Below are positions 41,583 through 54,550 of a DNA stretch of 64,000 bases, in pieces (the stretch's first letter is position 1; each line of letters begins with the position of its first letter). A program made the position numbers and the translations under genes. The notes below the pieces were generated by a model. That model was not told where the DNA came from and did not search any database. It saw only the letters and a list, made by a program, of their open reading frames with translations. Origin of the DNA: Holacanthus passer (Eukaryota; Chordata; Actinopteri; Pomacanthidae); contig JAFREQ010000024.1 in NCBI GenBank assembly GCA_025331565.1, positions 2,046,501 through 2,110,500 on the forward strand, read 5' to 3'.

Positions 41583-42652
41583 TCAGGGACGGGCCTGTTA
41601 TTAACCCCGCCGCCCTCTAATGGGCAGGTGCTGACGACAGAGAGAGACGGACACACAGATAGAGAGAATGACAGGAGGATGTGGAAGATGACGGCTGGCG
41701 AGCTTCAACACTTTGATCTCTCTCTCTCTCGCACACACAAACACACTAATAGTCACACACAGGCTGTTATTAATAAGCACCGTCAGCCTTTCCGGCTCCT
41801 GACTGGCTGCTGTTATTTGTCACAAACTGGCCGAGGCTGACGTTAGCACTTATTTCGTGTCCCTTCAGCTTTACCTTAAGAAGAGGTCGCGCACATAAAC
41901 ATGACATTTTAAGGCTCACAGAAAGTTGCACACATATTAAATCTATGTGATTTAATCGTTCTTAAGACAAAGCTGTTATTGGACCTCTGAAGAAAGAGAT
42001 TTAATGCATATTTATCTGCAAGGTTAGCAGACAAAACACACAATATATTACACACACACACACACACACAGACGCTGAGTGAACACAGCAGTGTTTTTCT
42101 CCTTCACATAGTAAAGAGAGAGTCTTGTTTTCTGTCTTTGTCCGACCCCCAACAGGTGATTACACTCAAACTGTGACTCAACCACCTTTAATTTGTTTTG
42201 CAGAAGCGCAAATATTTAGCAGCACATTTTAATGGTGCATGAAGACGGTTTATTTCACTCATTATTGAGATAATGATCCCAGGAAATAATGTGCTAGTTT
42301 TGAGTAATATTGTGTTTTGGGATGACATAATCGAGACAAAAGACAAACTTGAGTTTGTAAATGACAGAGAAAATAAACTTGACAGAGGTGAAAATGTGAC
42401 GTGAGGTTTGATTCATGATGCAGCAAAGAAACCAAAGCAAACAAAGGCCAGAAGCAGAGTGGCTGCTGGCTTAAGAGCCGTCAGAGCAGGTGAGCTGCGT
42501 TTACCTGACGACATGACTGTGTCCAACACCTGCAGGAGGAGCCTGCGCATGAGGGTCGGAAGGAAGTCAGCCAATGTTCAGAAAGGTTCACACAATAAAA
42601 CTAGTTACTGTAAAACAAACATAGACGAGCAGCAATTTAAATATCTGAACAA

Positions 42653-42653
<1 letters not shown>

Positions 42654-42703
<50 letters not shown>
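42654..42703. repeat. CA microsatellite
   Basis: About 24 CA units, followed by two tandem copies of ATGTGTTCC. Confidence 0.95.
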
Positions 42704-42704
<1 letters not shown>

Positions 42705-44132
42705 ATGTGTTCCATGTGTTCCAGTAACCATGTAAAACACTTCCTCGATGACCAATCAACGCGTTGCTGTGTGAGACATGTGGACGTTCTGCTGCGGTTT
42801 GAAGATGAAGAGGAGACGAGGACGAGGCTCCACATGTGTGAAGATGCAGGAGGGGTCGACAGGGGACACTACGGATGCTCTGTGCTGAGTCACCTCCGCC
42901 ATCCTGCAAACATGTGACCGTGGGTGAGACAGAAAGAGATGATTAACGAGGACGAGTGTAAGAAAACTCGTGTCTGGTTTGCAACTTCGCTTTTGTCCTT
43001 TTCACAAATAGAATAAAGGTTTCAAAAGCCTGAAACACAGATTAAATGGACCTGGATTTATCTGATCTCATGTGGTTTTTATTTAGAACAAAGCAAAACA
43101 AACCAATTTATTTATTTTCACACTGAAATAGAATTTTTAAACAAACAAAAGAATCTTAAAAGAAATATTCGGTCGGGCTCCAAATGTTGGTCTGGTTCAG
43201 AGCAGAAGGTTTGATATAGATCATGTGTTTTAATAAATAAATTGGAACAAAAGAACAAGATACATTTTCTCCTAAAACCTTCCACTAACTCTCAAAACGG
43301 GAACCAGTGAATCTTAAGCATTTGACCAATCTTTAAGTTCATTTCAAGGCTCCAGCGCACAAACAAACTTTTGTAATTAAAATAGCGTTTTTGACTAAAC
43401 TATTTGCAAAAATTATCTTTTTCTTCCACAAACAAACATGCAAATATGGGTTGAAAGAGGGAAAGACCCTGCAGACCATTTTTCTTGTCCCTCGTTCCAT
43501 TGACTCATATTTACTTTTCTGTCTTACTTTATCTGAATCAGCTAACAGTACGAGTGTATCTGCTTCGGTCCATATCGGTTTCATTTCCTCTTTGATTTTT
43601 GCTGGATATTCACAACGACCAAATTATAAAGTCGTCAGCGACGGCAGACTGGACTGAAATCTAGAATGAGAGCGTCAGAAATGACTTTAGATCTTCTTAA
43701 TATGGGAGTCTGAGAGAGATTTCTTGCACGCTGAAAAACGTCATGAGAAATTTTTCATCTTATTTCTAGAATAATTATCTTGATTATTAACTAAACTCCA
43801 TCTGAGCTCAGATTCTTCAGAGAAGAGAAGAACTGTTTGGTGATTTCCTTTTCTTGTTTGCATCGTCATCTCATGAACTGTGTGTGTGTGTGTGTGTGTG
43901 TGTATGGAAGTGTTTAATTTTTCATACGTGTGTGGGCACTTTGGTGCGTGTGTGTCTGTGTGTGTTTTTAATAATATCCATGCAGAGTGTGTGTGTTGAG
44001 AGATGGCACGGGGAAGCATCCAGTTAATGACTTGTGGCTTCTATGAGCGACACAAATGTTAAAGAGCATCTTTCAACTTTCATACACACACTCACTTCCT
44101 GTCTTACACTGTAGGACGTACCCCTTTGTAGG

Positions 44133-44166
<34 letters not shown>

Positions 44167-45330
44167 ATGGTTGTATGATGTGGTAAACTCATGTTAGGTT
44201 GAAGGTAATGTTTCCATATTTGACGCCTCATGTTTTTTACCACGTCCAGTAACAAAGCTCTGAACGTCATGTGACCGTGAGAGAGCTGGACACGTTGAGC
44301 TGAAGAAAATGGATGGATGACGGCGATAGATGAAGAACATTCATGGGATCAAAATGACTACAAGTCATCCTGTGGAGGACATGGAGTTCATGGTCATCTT
44401 GTAGAGATGTCAGTGTCATGACGTTGCTGGAGGAAAAGTCATCAGTCAGCAGGATTCAGATCTTTCTGTGCGGCGGTGGAACGACAGGCTGACGTTGCCG
44501 TTCAAAGAACCAAGCTGCTGTAAAAATACGAGACATCGCACAACAAGCTGCCTTTAAAAGGTTTCTTTGACATCAGATTGTGGACGAGGACCAAAGGAAA
44601 AAAAATCATGTCCAACATCTTCGTTCTCCGTGAAGACGAAGAGGAAACCGTGAGCTGAGGAAGCAGAGCTCTTAATGGCGGCAGGCAGGATTTATGGGAA
44701 ATGTGGTTTTAATTTGGAGAAACATTCGGCTCCCAATTGTCTCCGTCACGCTCTCGTTTGTTCGGAATATTTCCGATGAGGTGCTGCAGTTAATGTGACA
44801 GAGACACACTGATGTTTGATTGTGTAACTTCCACATCTAAACTTTAACGGCCTGTGTCCAAACTTCAGAAACTTCAGCAGCTCTGTCCGACACCAAAAAA
44901 GGCTGTGACTTCCTGCCACAAACTTTTGGGAAGGAAAAGTGAATTTCAGGGAAGTCGGATGAAGGCGGGGGGGCGATGAGTCAAACGTCTTGACCGGTGA
45001 CCTTCCTCCTCTGACTGCGACGACGGGCTGCTACATATTTACGGTAAAACAGCCGCCGGGGACGTCGCTCGGTTTCCGAAAACGTCTTCAGTGGCGTCAC
45101 TGTGGAACACAGCTCGGAGGAGATAAAGAGTGTGTGTGTGTGTGTGTGTGTGCCCGCGTGTGGGTGTTGAAGGGTTTGTTTGGTTTGTGGTTTCATTATG
45201 AGAGAAACTAATCACAACATTTCAGGGGAAACTGACACAAGATGTCCCGAGAGACAAATGAATCAGTAAATGGAGACATGAAAGAAGACGAATGTTTAAT
45301 GTGTGTCTGTTATGGACATGTATAACTGTT

Positions 45331-45331
<1 letters not shown>

Positions 45332-45366
<35 letters not shown>

Positions 45367-45500
45367 GACATTCATGTGTCTGTACACGTGTTTATATTTG
45401 TAATTGTACAATAAGTGCATGTACGTTTCCTGGTGTTTGTGTGTGTGTTTATACTTTCTCAGTAAGTCAGTTTGTTTGTGTGAGTGAGAATATGTGTGGG

Positions 45501-45548
<48 letters not shown>
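45332..45548. repeat. compound GT microsatellite cluster
   Basis: GT arrays at 45332-45363 and 45503-45548 joined by a degenerate GT-rich stretch. Confidence 0.9.
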
Positions 45549-45549
<1 letters not shown>

Positions 45550-46360
45550 ACATAAATCCTGAATGTCTTCTCTGAAACGATGCCAGCAGTGCTGTTGCTG
45601 TTTACCGTCGACTCGCCGCTGCAGCCTCACAGTCTGAAGCTGCTCAAGGCTTCGTCGACGGGAAGTTTCCGTCTGATGGTGACACTTGATGAAAGGTCAG
45701 GGGTCACCAGTGCAGTTAAGATTCCTCCTCATGGGACCATGAACGTGCATGAACAATTTGATGGCAAACGGTGAGATCTTACTTTGGGTGGGAGTGTTTT
45801 TGCCACCTGCTCTGCACAGGCTTCGAAACACGTTGTTCTAATAATAGAAATGTTCTGAAATTCTTCATCTGCAAATGGATCTGGATTAAAATACAATTAG
45901 GAAACAAAATGGAGAGAAAACTTCCTCTGTGAAAGTTTTTCTATCACTGCTGCATTAAAAACCATTTCATTTCAAAGACCGTCACAACCTGAGCAGAAAA
46001 TATAGCGATCATATACGGGGCCTTATCTGAATCATGCAGTGCAACAGTTAGCACAGAGGTCGGTCTGTGGAGGCGTCAATTCTCATGTCTCTTGATGTCA
46101 GTGATGACAAAATGAGTTTACAAGTCGCACTGGATGGTGTTAAGAGTCAAACGCTGCCAGCACCAGTGCCTTCACATATGATTTAGTCAGTGACATTCTT
46201 TGCACTTGCGAAACTCCCACTTTCTACAAAACACACCAGCAACTTGCTTTGTGCTTTCTCTGTTGAATGAATCTCCTTGTGTCTGTTCCCCCCACCTGTG
46301 CACACACACACATCCATCCACTACCCGACCTTCCTTCCATAACCAACACAATCCTACAAG

Positions 46361-46394
46361 ATGTTTGTCTGAGAAAGATGTTTGTCTGAGAAAG
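46361..46394. repeat. perfect 17-bp tandem duplication
   Basis: The unit ATGTTTGTCTGAGAAAG occurs twice in direct succession. Confidence 0.95.
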
Positions 46395-48589
46395 TTGCAT
46401 CACTGAGAAAAGATTCAGTGACAGCGTGAACAGAAAGAGAATAAAGAAAAGGAAGTCATCACTAAGAGAGAACAGTTCATCGTCTGATGGACTGAAAAAC
46501 CTTATCAGGATGTTTCCATGAACAGTTTTTATTCTGCTTGTTTGTGGAATAAAAGAGTCAAATGATTGTGCCATACAGACGTATGCAGAAGAGATTTCAG
46601 CTCTCGACTAACGCCCCCCAAATGGTCTCCAGTTTCTTCTAACTTCAAACCGTGGGCGTCCCTTTTCTTCAAAACTGTGGGTATCTCACATAAGCTGTTC
46701 GTGTAAATGGGACGAGTGTGTGAGGCGAGATAAAATGTGAGACTTTATCAAACCCTCGGGGGAAATCGGGCGGCAGATAAACAAACCTCACCTCAGCTCG
46801 ATACGAGCATCCGGACCCGAGGTGGGATATCCCCCCTCCTCCGCTGGTGGTAGTTGTTGTCCTCCTCCCCCGGTCAGAAAAGTGCTGTGAAACCCCGGCG
46901 TCATGATGCTGAGGTAGTGGAACTCGCTGTGTCAACGGGTGACTCGAGAAGTTTCCCTGATAGTAATAATAAGATAGAACAAACAGGAAAGAGAGACGCA
47001 GTGTGCAAAAGTGAAAGATGCTGAGTCAAAGGGTGGGGGCGCGCCGAGTGTTTTGAGTTGGGTGATGAGGTAACGGATCGATACTGCTTTCTCATACAGT
47101 GACTTTTAATCTATGCGGGATCCTTAATAACACGGAGGTGGAATGTGTTTTATCACTTCCTTTCTGTCAAATGTCAATTTGCACAGCTGGCTGCTGTGCA
47201 CATCACTGCGAGACAAAATCAGCTCTGGTTGTTTTTCATGATGGAGCCACGTCTGACTTTAAACATCAGTGAATGTGTGAATGTTAATGAAGAACACTAA
47301 GTTTGGACTTAAAGTTAAAGTTATCTTAGAATTTTACTGTCTGAATCGTGTGTGTTGCCTCTTGTTGACATTTGTCTGTTCTCTGTTGCTGCTGTGCTCA
47401 ATAATTTCCAGCCGCTGAATCATAAGGATAAAGAACAGGATTAAAAAGAGTCAGAAAGAGTTTTTCAATGTACTGAATCACTAGAATCAGCTCATTAAAA
47501 AAGTTTGTGCAAAAGATTTGTTCTCTGAATCGTTCTCTGAGCTCGTCCCACTCACCGAACTGAACGTGGCCGAACGTTCACTAATGAACTGAGGATGGTC
47601 GTTCATGGAGATAAACCAGCGAGCTGAGAATTTAGCTGGATAAAAATATTGCTTGCAAACTGAAATCTGTTATATTTGACTGTGATTGAAGCCATTTGTT
47701 TGTAGGATATCTTCTCTCCACCTTCTGACAGCTCCACTGAACTGACTGAAGAACGGACTGTTTCAGAAAGTGTTTCCGTTTGTTCACCCAAAAAATTTGT
47801 TCTTTTGATTGAAATCGTGAACAGCGCGACGCCGGTGGGCATTTCCCGCTTTCATCTGTCCTGATGGCAAATGAGTGTCAGATGTTGGCTTGATCTGCGT
47901 CCTCTCTGTTCATCATTGTGTGTTGTGATTCGAATCGTTGAGTAACTTAGCGAGCGCTGAGGTCACAGACTGAACGTGGGTGGTAACGGCCTGTTGGCTG
48001 CTGAAAGTGAAGTTATATGACAAACTAGTTTTAGTGCCTGTTTCAGTCATAAATCTAGAAGACAGTCTTATCTTCAGTGTTTGTATTACGTATTTTAACC
48101 CTGAATCATTTCATCTTTGACCTTTTCTTACGGTTGGTGTTTGTCCAGAAATTCACATTCTTCTAAACTGTACAGTTGGAGACGAATGACTGGAGGCTCT
48201 GAGACGGTTCGTGTCGTCTGCTCGTCTCCCGCTCGCAGGATAAAAGACAGACACAGTTACTGCAGCCCATAGGGCACAGGGAGCCGTATTCCCATTTCCT
48301 GCTCCCGTCTTAAAAGCCTGGCATTGCACGGAAATGGACATAAAGATTCACAACTTTCCGCCAGAGAGCCTGGTTTACTGCAGAAGTAAAAGCTGGAATA
48401 TGTGAAGCAATGTGTTAAAAACATTAAGTTAAAATGTGACTGTCTGCTGAGCCGCTCTGTCTGTTTGTGTCGTCTGTCTTTTAGTTTACTGGCTTGTTTG
48501 ATGGGTTTCATCTCTCACCATATTGAGCCTTAGATAGAAGCAAGTTTCATTTATTCCTTCATGCTCAGGTCACCACACTCAACAACACA

Positions 48590-48740
48590 TGAGAATGATG
48601 AAGGCGTAGTTTGCCTTCACAGGTGTGTGTGGGATGTGTCAATCAAGCACAGCGTGTTCCCGCCCACTGACCCTGAGGAGGCATCTCATCAGGCTAATTA
48701 AGTGAAAGCACCTGTGATCTTTTCAAATATTTACTGATGC
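48590..48740. promoter_or_regulatory. candidate enhancer downstream of prdm1a with a PRDM1-like site
   Basis: Within 150 bp there are a CAGGTG E-box (48620-48625), TGTCAATCA (48637-48645), TAATTA (48695-48700), AAGTGAAAGC (48700-48709, matching the PRDM1 core A-AG-T-GAAAG-C) and CACCTG (48709-48714). The sequence is non-repetitive and lies about 2.2 kb beyond the prdm1a stop codon. The same TGTCAATCA word occurs in the atg5 intron candidate at 12417-12425. Confidence 0.4.
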
Positions 48741-48800
48741 ACTGAATAAGTTCTTTTTTTATGATTAAGAGACATTGTTGTTTTTTGACTCTTGGTATCT

Positions 48801-48850
48801 TTATAAGATAAGATAAACCTTTATTCGTCCCACAGTGGGGAAATTCACAA
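48801..48850. mobile_element. tail of the same dispersed retroelement-like repeat as at 13371
   Basis: AAGATAAGATAAACC followed by TTATTCGTCCCACAGTGGGG and AAATTCACA. A shorter, more diverged piece is at about 56457-56496 (CTTATCTT... TTATTCGTCCCAC). Confidence 0.6.
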
Positions 48851-49189
48851 TACCTGCACTGGGAAGAAATTGCTTGTGATCCAGACTTTGGATGAAAGTG
48901 GTTGTGGTTTGAATTGTCTGTTCAGATAAAACTATAAAAAATAGTATTTGAGATGATGTTGTCAAATAGAGAGCTATAACACACAGACGGGAAAACTATA
49001 TTAGCTTTAATACGACATAAATGTTTTGCGCTGTGTTGTTTTATGTCTCATTGTTCAGTGTTGTGTTGTTTCACTGTAGCTGCTCCAACCTCTATCTATC
49101 TAAATAGTGACATTAAACTAAGCAGCGTGTGTTTTCATTTTCATCAGATAAAGTAAAAAGAAAGAGACACAGAGCCGCAGGGTTTAGAT

Positions 49190-50904
49190 TAGAGCAGTGA
49201 ACATTTATATCATAATTTACACTTTTTGACATTTTTGCACATAAATAACTATGTAAACCAGAATGTAAACAGAGACAGTCCTTTTGGGGATTCTCCTCAG
49301 GAGTTAAAGCTCTGATCAGAGAAAGAGACGCTTTGGTCGAACATCAGTTAGAGAGAAAGACGACGAGACAGAGGACAGAGAGAGACACAGAGTTCAGGTT
49401 GTTGATGCACAACTGATGCAGAAAGTCACAGTTGCTTCAGTAACATTAAGTCGAGTCTTAATGCCGGTATGACCAGTTTCAATATATTGTACACAGTGTA
49501 AATGGTGCAAGCATCAGCACTGAAGATATAAAGTAGGAGGAGGGGGCCAGTGCATAAAAGAAGGCCGAGGTGCTTTGGTGTATGCCAGTTCATTAACAAG
49601 ATGGCGGACGGGTGGGGTTGAAGAAGGGGCCGTTGCTTCTCAACCGAAATATTAACAAAACAACAACAAAAAATTCTACAAAACAGAGAGACCACAGCTA
49701 AAGAGCGAACACTTCATCATATACACACAGTACATCTTCCCTTCTTCAGCATTTTGATTCCTCAAGTCCTTCTTCCCTCATTTCCGTTTTCCTCTTTTTT
49801 TTTTTTTTTTGGTGTGCATTTGGAATTTAAGCCGAGTGAACTTTGGTAACTAGCGTCAAACGTGAATCCCTAAATGTGAGGACAGTCGACAGTGTTGTAG
49901 AAAAATGAAACGAGAGGAGGGAAGGGGGGGGGGGGATGCGGGGGGTGGCTCGCCAGCCTCCCGAGTCCGTTATGTGCTACATGTTGAGCGGGTCGTGCCG
50001 CTCCTTTGGACCACATGAAGAGCTGCACTCCAGTTCAGTTTGGTTTCTTCTTCTTCTTCAAGTAGCAAAACACAAATAAATAGAAAGCTCCCACCTCTAG
50101 CTGTCCCTTTAAACACACACACACACAAACACACACTCATATAGTCACATGCACGCTGAGGTAACCGTTGTGAAAAATATACAAAAAAATGCCCTTTTTG
50201 TTTCATTTAAATTAAGTAGGCATCAGAAAAGGACACAGACATACAGGGAAGCTGTCGAGCAGGGTTGAAATAAAGCTCTTCTCGCTAAATTAAATTTATG
50301 TGCCGCACTTTGGCAAGTTCTTCAACCCTTTTTAAACCTGCTATATTGGTGTCTAAATTTAAATAGATAAAACCCTGAAGAGTGGACACCCCTGGTTCTA
50401 TAGGTCAGAGGTCGCAGGATGGGCGTAGGCATAGAGAGAGTGACTATCTACAGAGAAATGGCCACAGAGAGAAAAAACAACAGAAAAATTTTACATTGAT
50501 TTCACCGCATCAGTGTAACCATCCCTTCCACTTATTGCTTTTGAAGACAACAAATAAAAAGTATAATAAATTAAAGAGGTTATATAACAACTAATTGATC
50601 AAAAAAAAAACATTTGAAAATAGAATCCAAATTATACAACAACAATAATGGTAATAGCATTATATTAATTACATCAAATCCTGGGTAGATGATTGTCTCT
50701 AAGTATAATAAACTGCTAAGTAGTCATGGGACAGTGTCTCTTGAGCCCTGAGTACGTGAGTCCCTGATGAACCTGGTGGAATCACGATGTCACTCCTGAT
50801 GACAACCAGGTCGAGAATTATTTATTTACAGCTGTTGCTCCTGCAACCCAGTCCGCCTCGAGTCGTGCAGTCTTGACTCTATGTCCTTTGGGTTTAAAGG
50901 TCAC
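49190..50904 (-). other. prdm1a: probable prdm1a 3' UTR
   Basis: The sequence after the TAA (50907-50905) on the minus strand is AT-rich, with several ATTTA-type words and no other gene. A minus-strand AATAAA lies only about 80 nt after the stop (50826-50821). Longer transcripts could end near 49200, where the minus strand reads TATAAA-like variants. The left limit is approximate. Long AU-rich 3' UTRs are known for Prdm1 genes. Confidence 0.45.
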
Positions 50905-53310
50905 TTAAGCGTGATCCTCTGACTCCTGCTTGATGGTGACCTTAGCAGGAAGTGGTAGGATGGGGCTGCTGCGCCGCATCTTGATGACCGACGTCTCGTT
51001 CGGGGACTCGTACGCGCCATAACCCACGGCGCCGCCCTTGTGGTGCGGATGGAAGTGGGAGGACTTCAGGTCACTCTCCCTCCACAGCATCCCCAACACC
51101 TGCTTCTCCAGCATGGCCTCCACCTCCACCCCTCCCTGCAGCTGCTCCAGCCGCTCGGCATGCTCGCTGACGTCGAAGCGCTCGATCTCCTCGTTGGCGC
51201 GCTGCACCTCCTCCAAGGCGGCCTGGCTGGAGACGGCGGGGCTGCCGGGGCCAGAGTTAGCCGCCAGGCAGTAGCCCTTCAGGTGAAGCCGCAGGCTGCA
51301 CAGGTGGATGTAGTGGCGGTGGCAGTGGGGGCATTTGTGTGGACGCTCGCGGGAGTGCAGGCGCTTGTGCAGCTTGAGGTGGACAAACTGGGTGAACTTG
51401 GCCGGGCAGAGTTTGCAGTGGTAGGGCTTCTCCCCTGAGTGGAGGCGCAGGTGAGTTTTCAGGTTGCTGGTGCTGCTGAAGCGTTTGTGACAAACCTGGA
51501 ACAAGAGAGGCAACAAAAGAGATGATGTCAGCAGCTTGTAACAACCCACCAACTAACCGTCTAACATCTGGTCATTAACTCATCTAAATCAGTCCAAAGA
51601 AAGTGCATCATCCTCAGTGTTGTTTCTCACCTGGCATTCATGTGGCTTCTCCCCCGTGTGGACCAGGAAGTGCTTCTGCAGGTGAGCCAGCTGGGTGAAG
51701 CCTTTGTTACAGGTCTGACATTTGAAAGGTCTCTCTCCGCTGTGGACACGAAGATGAACCTGCATGACAGACAAGACAGGAAAAAGTTTGTTTAGACATA
51801 TTCAGATATTGTGATTATCAGAGAATGTATATATTAGTTTGATTATAGAACATATGAACATTTGTCAGTTGGTTTTGTTTGTGTCATGTGTTTCCTGTAA
51901 AGCATTTTCTGACACTCCTTTGCTATTTTAAGTAAACCTGTTCTGCAGCCTAATGATTAAACTGTGATCTCACACTACATAGGAATGGAATGATAATGAG
52001 GCAGTAAATCACACAGACATGATGCTGAAAGTCAAACATGAGCACTCACCTTCAGGTTCGACAGCTGTCCGAAGGTCTTGCTGCACACGTTGCACTCGTA
52101 CTTGATCTTGCCGTTCTGCTTCTTCAGTGGATACGGCAGCGCCTTGTAGCCCGCCGAGCCCACGCCGCGCTTCACCTTGGTCAGGTTGATGGCCTCCTCG
52201 TCGGAGCAGTGCTCGCTGGCATTACCAAGGAGGGCTGAGGTAGGCTTGGTGGGCACCCGCTCGTTCGGAGGCGACGTGCCTGCAGTTGGGGAGCCGCTGG
52301 AGGGGGCGTGGGCGGGGCCGTGTGGGTGAGGGTAAGGGTGGTGAGGCCCCGCCTTGTCCTTCAGAGAGGTGGCAGCCGAGAAGGCACTGGTCGGCCCGGG
52401 AAGGAGGAAGTCTCTGTGGGCAGAGATGGAGGAGGGGTGGACGGGGTCAGGCATCAGGAAGTGCCTCCCTGCTGTGTCGGAGGGCAGGAGGGGCACGTGA
52501 GGGGGCAGGAGGCTGCTGCAGAGGGGGTACATCCTGGGGAAGATTCCTCCTATGGTGGGAACGCCACCCCCAGGCAGAGGGTAGTGATGGGGCAGGAGGT
52601 AGCGTGAGTAGGGGGCTCCTGGAGGGTAGAAGGATGAGGAGAGGGGGGCAGATGGCAGGGAGTAACCGGGGTAGGAACCCAGTCCGGTGGGGTAGAAGGA
52701 AGCTGGGGATGGCGTCGGACCCGAGGGGCTCCCGTGAGGGCTGCTGTCGGGGCTGCTCCTCGCCGATGGGCTGGGTGTGGCTGAAGACTGATTGCCGGGG
52801 GAGCGAGTTGCAGGGTAACCGAGCTGACCGGGTTTGTGGCTCAGGAAGTCTTCAGGGATGTGAGGGTGGGGTCTGAGAGCCGGGTAGAGGGCACGTGGGT
52901 ACAGGGGGCGCTCGGGGCTGTCGGCGCAGCGCGGGCGGGTGGGAAGCGGCCGGCTGGGCTCCCTCTTCATGGACGAGGTGGTGTTGGTGCCGCGCAGAAT
53001 GGAGAGGACGCTGTGTTCCCTCTTGGGCGGAGTGGGGGTCACAGCCACTTGGGACGGGCTGGAGGCTTCGACCAAACGCTCCTCACTGCTCACCTGCTGC
53101 TGCTTGACCTCCAGGAGAGACTGCTCTGAAGAGACAGAGAGAGAGAGGAGGTCAGTGGGAGGTCACCAGATCAACATAGGGCCCTCTTGGTCCCCCAGGG
53201 GCCCATTAATGAATGAGTACAATATTTATCCCTTAAAGTAGTCATGACTTCTATGTACCAACATAAATACTCTTAAAACTGAGCTTCTCTGCAAAATAAA
53301 CTGTGCAGGT

Positions 53311-53343
<33 letters not shown>

Positions 53344-54035
53344 ACAGGTTAAAGAATACCATAAGTAACTCAGTGGGCCAATTAAGGTGACAGATTTGAC
53401 AAACGAGTGTTAGGGGCGAGGGCGGGGGGCAAAAGACAGGAAGTGAGGCGTGACAGCCGCCTTTGGGCAATGTGTGTGTTTATATCTGTGTGTGTGTGCG
53501 TGTGTGTGTGTGTGCCTATAAAATCAAGATAAAATCAAACTGGTGGCAGACAGACAGCGCTGATGGAAGGTTTCCTGCTACAGATATCCTCTGAAAAAGC
53601 TTGGCCTCCACCTGCCCTCCACACACACACACACACACCATGTGACAAGGTACACACACAGAGGCGCCTGCAGACAAAGGCCTCTGTCTGATTTGTTGAC
53701 TCTTCCACTTTTGGAGAACACACACACACACACACTTTTGATCAAGCTCCCGCTCTCCTGAATTTTTTCCTGGCCATTCGCCTTCATTTGCGGGTCAAAG
53801 GTCAGATTAGAAAGCTTCCTCCTCAGTCACTCACACCTACTGTCTCCTCCGCATGATGAAAGAGTGGATTAGGACGAGAGCTCACACACACACACTCTAA
53901 AAGCTCTGGGTAGTTAGCTAGCAGCACATCTCGGCTGTTAAATGGCCTCAGACGGGTCTTTAAAGCGCCGTCGTGTATTATCTATAAGCTCATTTACGGC
54001 CCAGTCAACTTTTTACCACGAGGTCGCCCAGAGGG

Positions 54036-54070
<35 letters not shown>

Positions 54071-54145
54071 ATAGAGATGGAGGTTGTCAGAGTTAATCCT
54101 GAGTGCCAGCACTGATGAAATTTGTTAGACTCCCCCTGAATCCCC

Positions 54146-54194
<49 letters not shown>

Positions 54195-54509
54195 CAGTGA
54201 CCCTTGCATCAGAAGTATAGCAGCAGTGTGTAAACATTGAGGTTATCAGTTAGCCTTCCTCCTCCTCCTCCTCCTCCTCCTCCTCCGTCCTTCCCTTTTC
54301 CAGAAAACAAACAGGGACGCCATCTTGGAGATATCAATCTGTCAACACGGCCCCTCTGCCAGGAAGTTCAAGTAGTCAACAGAGGGGGTGGGAGGTGTGA
54401 CTCTACCTCTGGCACTCCCTCCTCCACCTTCTCTCTGGTCTTTCAAGTGGCAAATATATCAGGGCAAATGGCCGACACGCACTTTCACACACACAGACAC
54501 ACACGCACA

Positions 54510-54550
<41 letters not shown>

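Larger units (their letters stand above)
35146..49189. other. intergenic interval between atg5 and prdm1a
   Basis: About 14 kb with no recognised gene on either strand. It is dominated by CA/GT microsatellites (for example 36140-36161, 36475-36501, 37689-37728, 38024-38062, 38319-38346, 39712-39742, 39856-39906, 42654-42703, 45332-45363, 45503-45548), a Tc1/mariner remnant (41064-41494), a 17-bp tandem duplication (46361-46394), a dispersed-repeat tail (48801-48850), and a motif-dense segment at 48590-48740. The segment 39950-40700 is non-repetitive and purine-rich but could not be assigned. Confidence 0.75.

Noticed and set aside
45303..45630. CVCVCV / HTHTHT frames
   Set aside because: Translations of GT/CA microsatellites. 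The same applies to many similar frames across the window.
51040..51438. 132-aa plus-strand frame
   Set aside because: Antisense shadow of the last prdm1a exon (zinc fingers and C terminus).
52286..52876. 196-aa plus-strand frame
   Set aside because: Lies antisense to the long Pro/Ser-rich coding exon of prdm1a. The open frame reflects GC-rich codon composition of the real gene.
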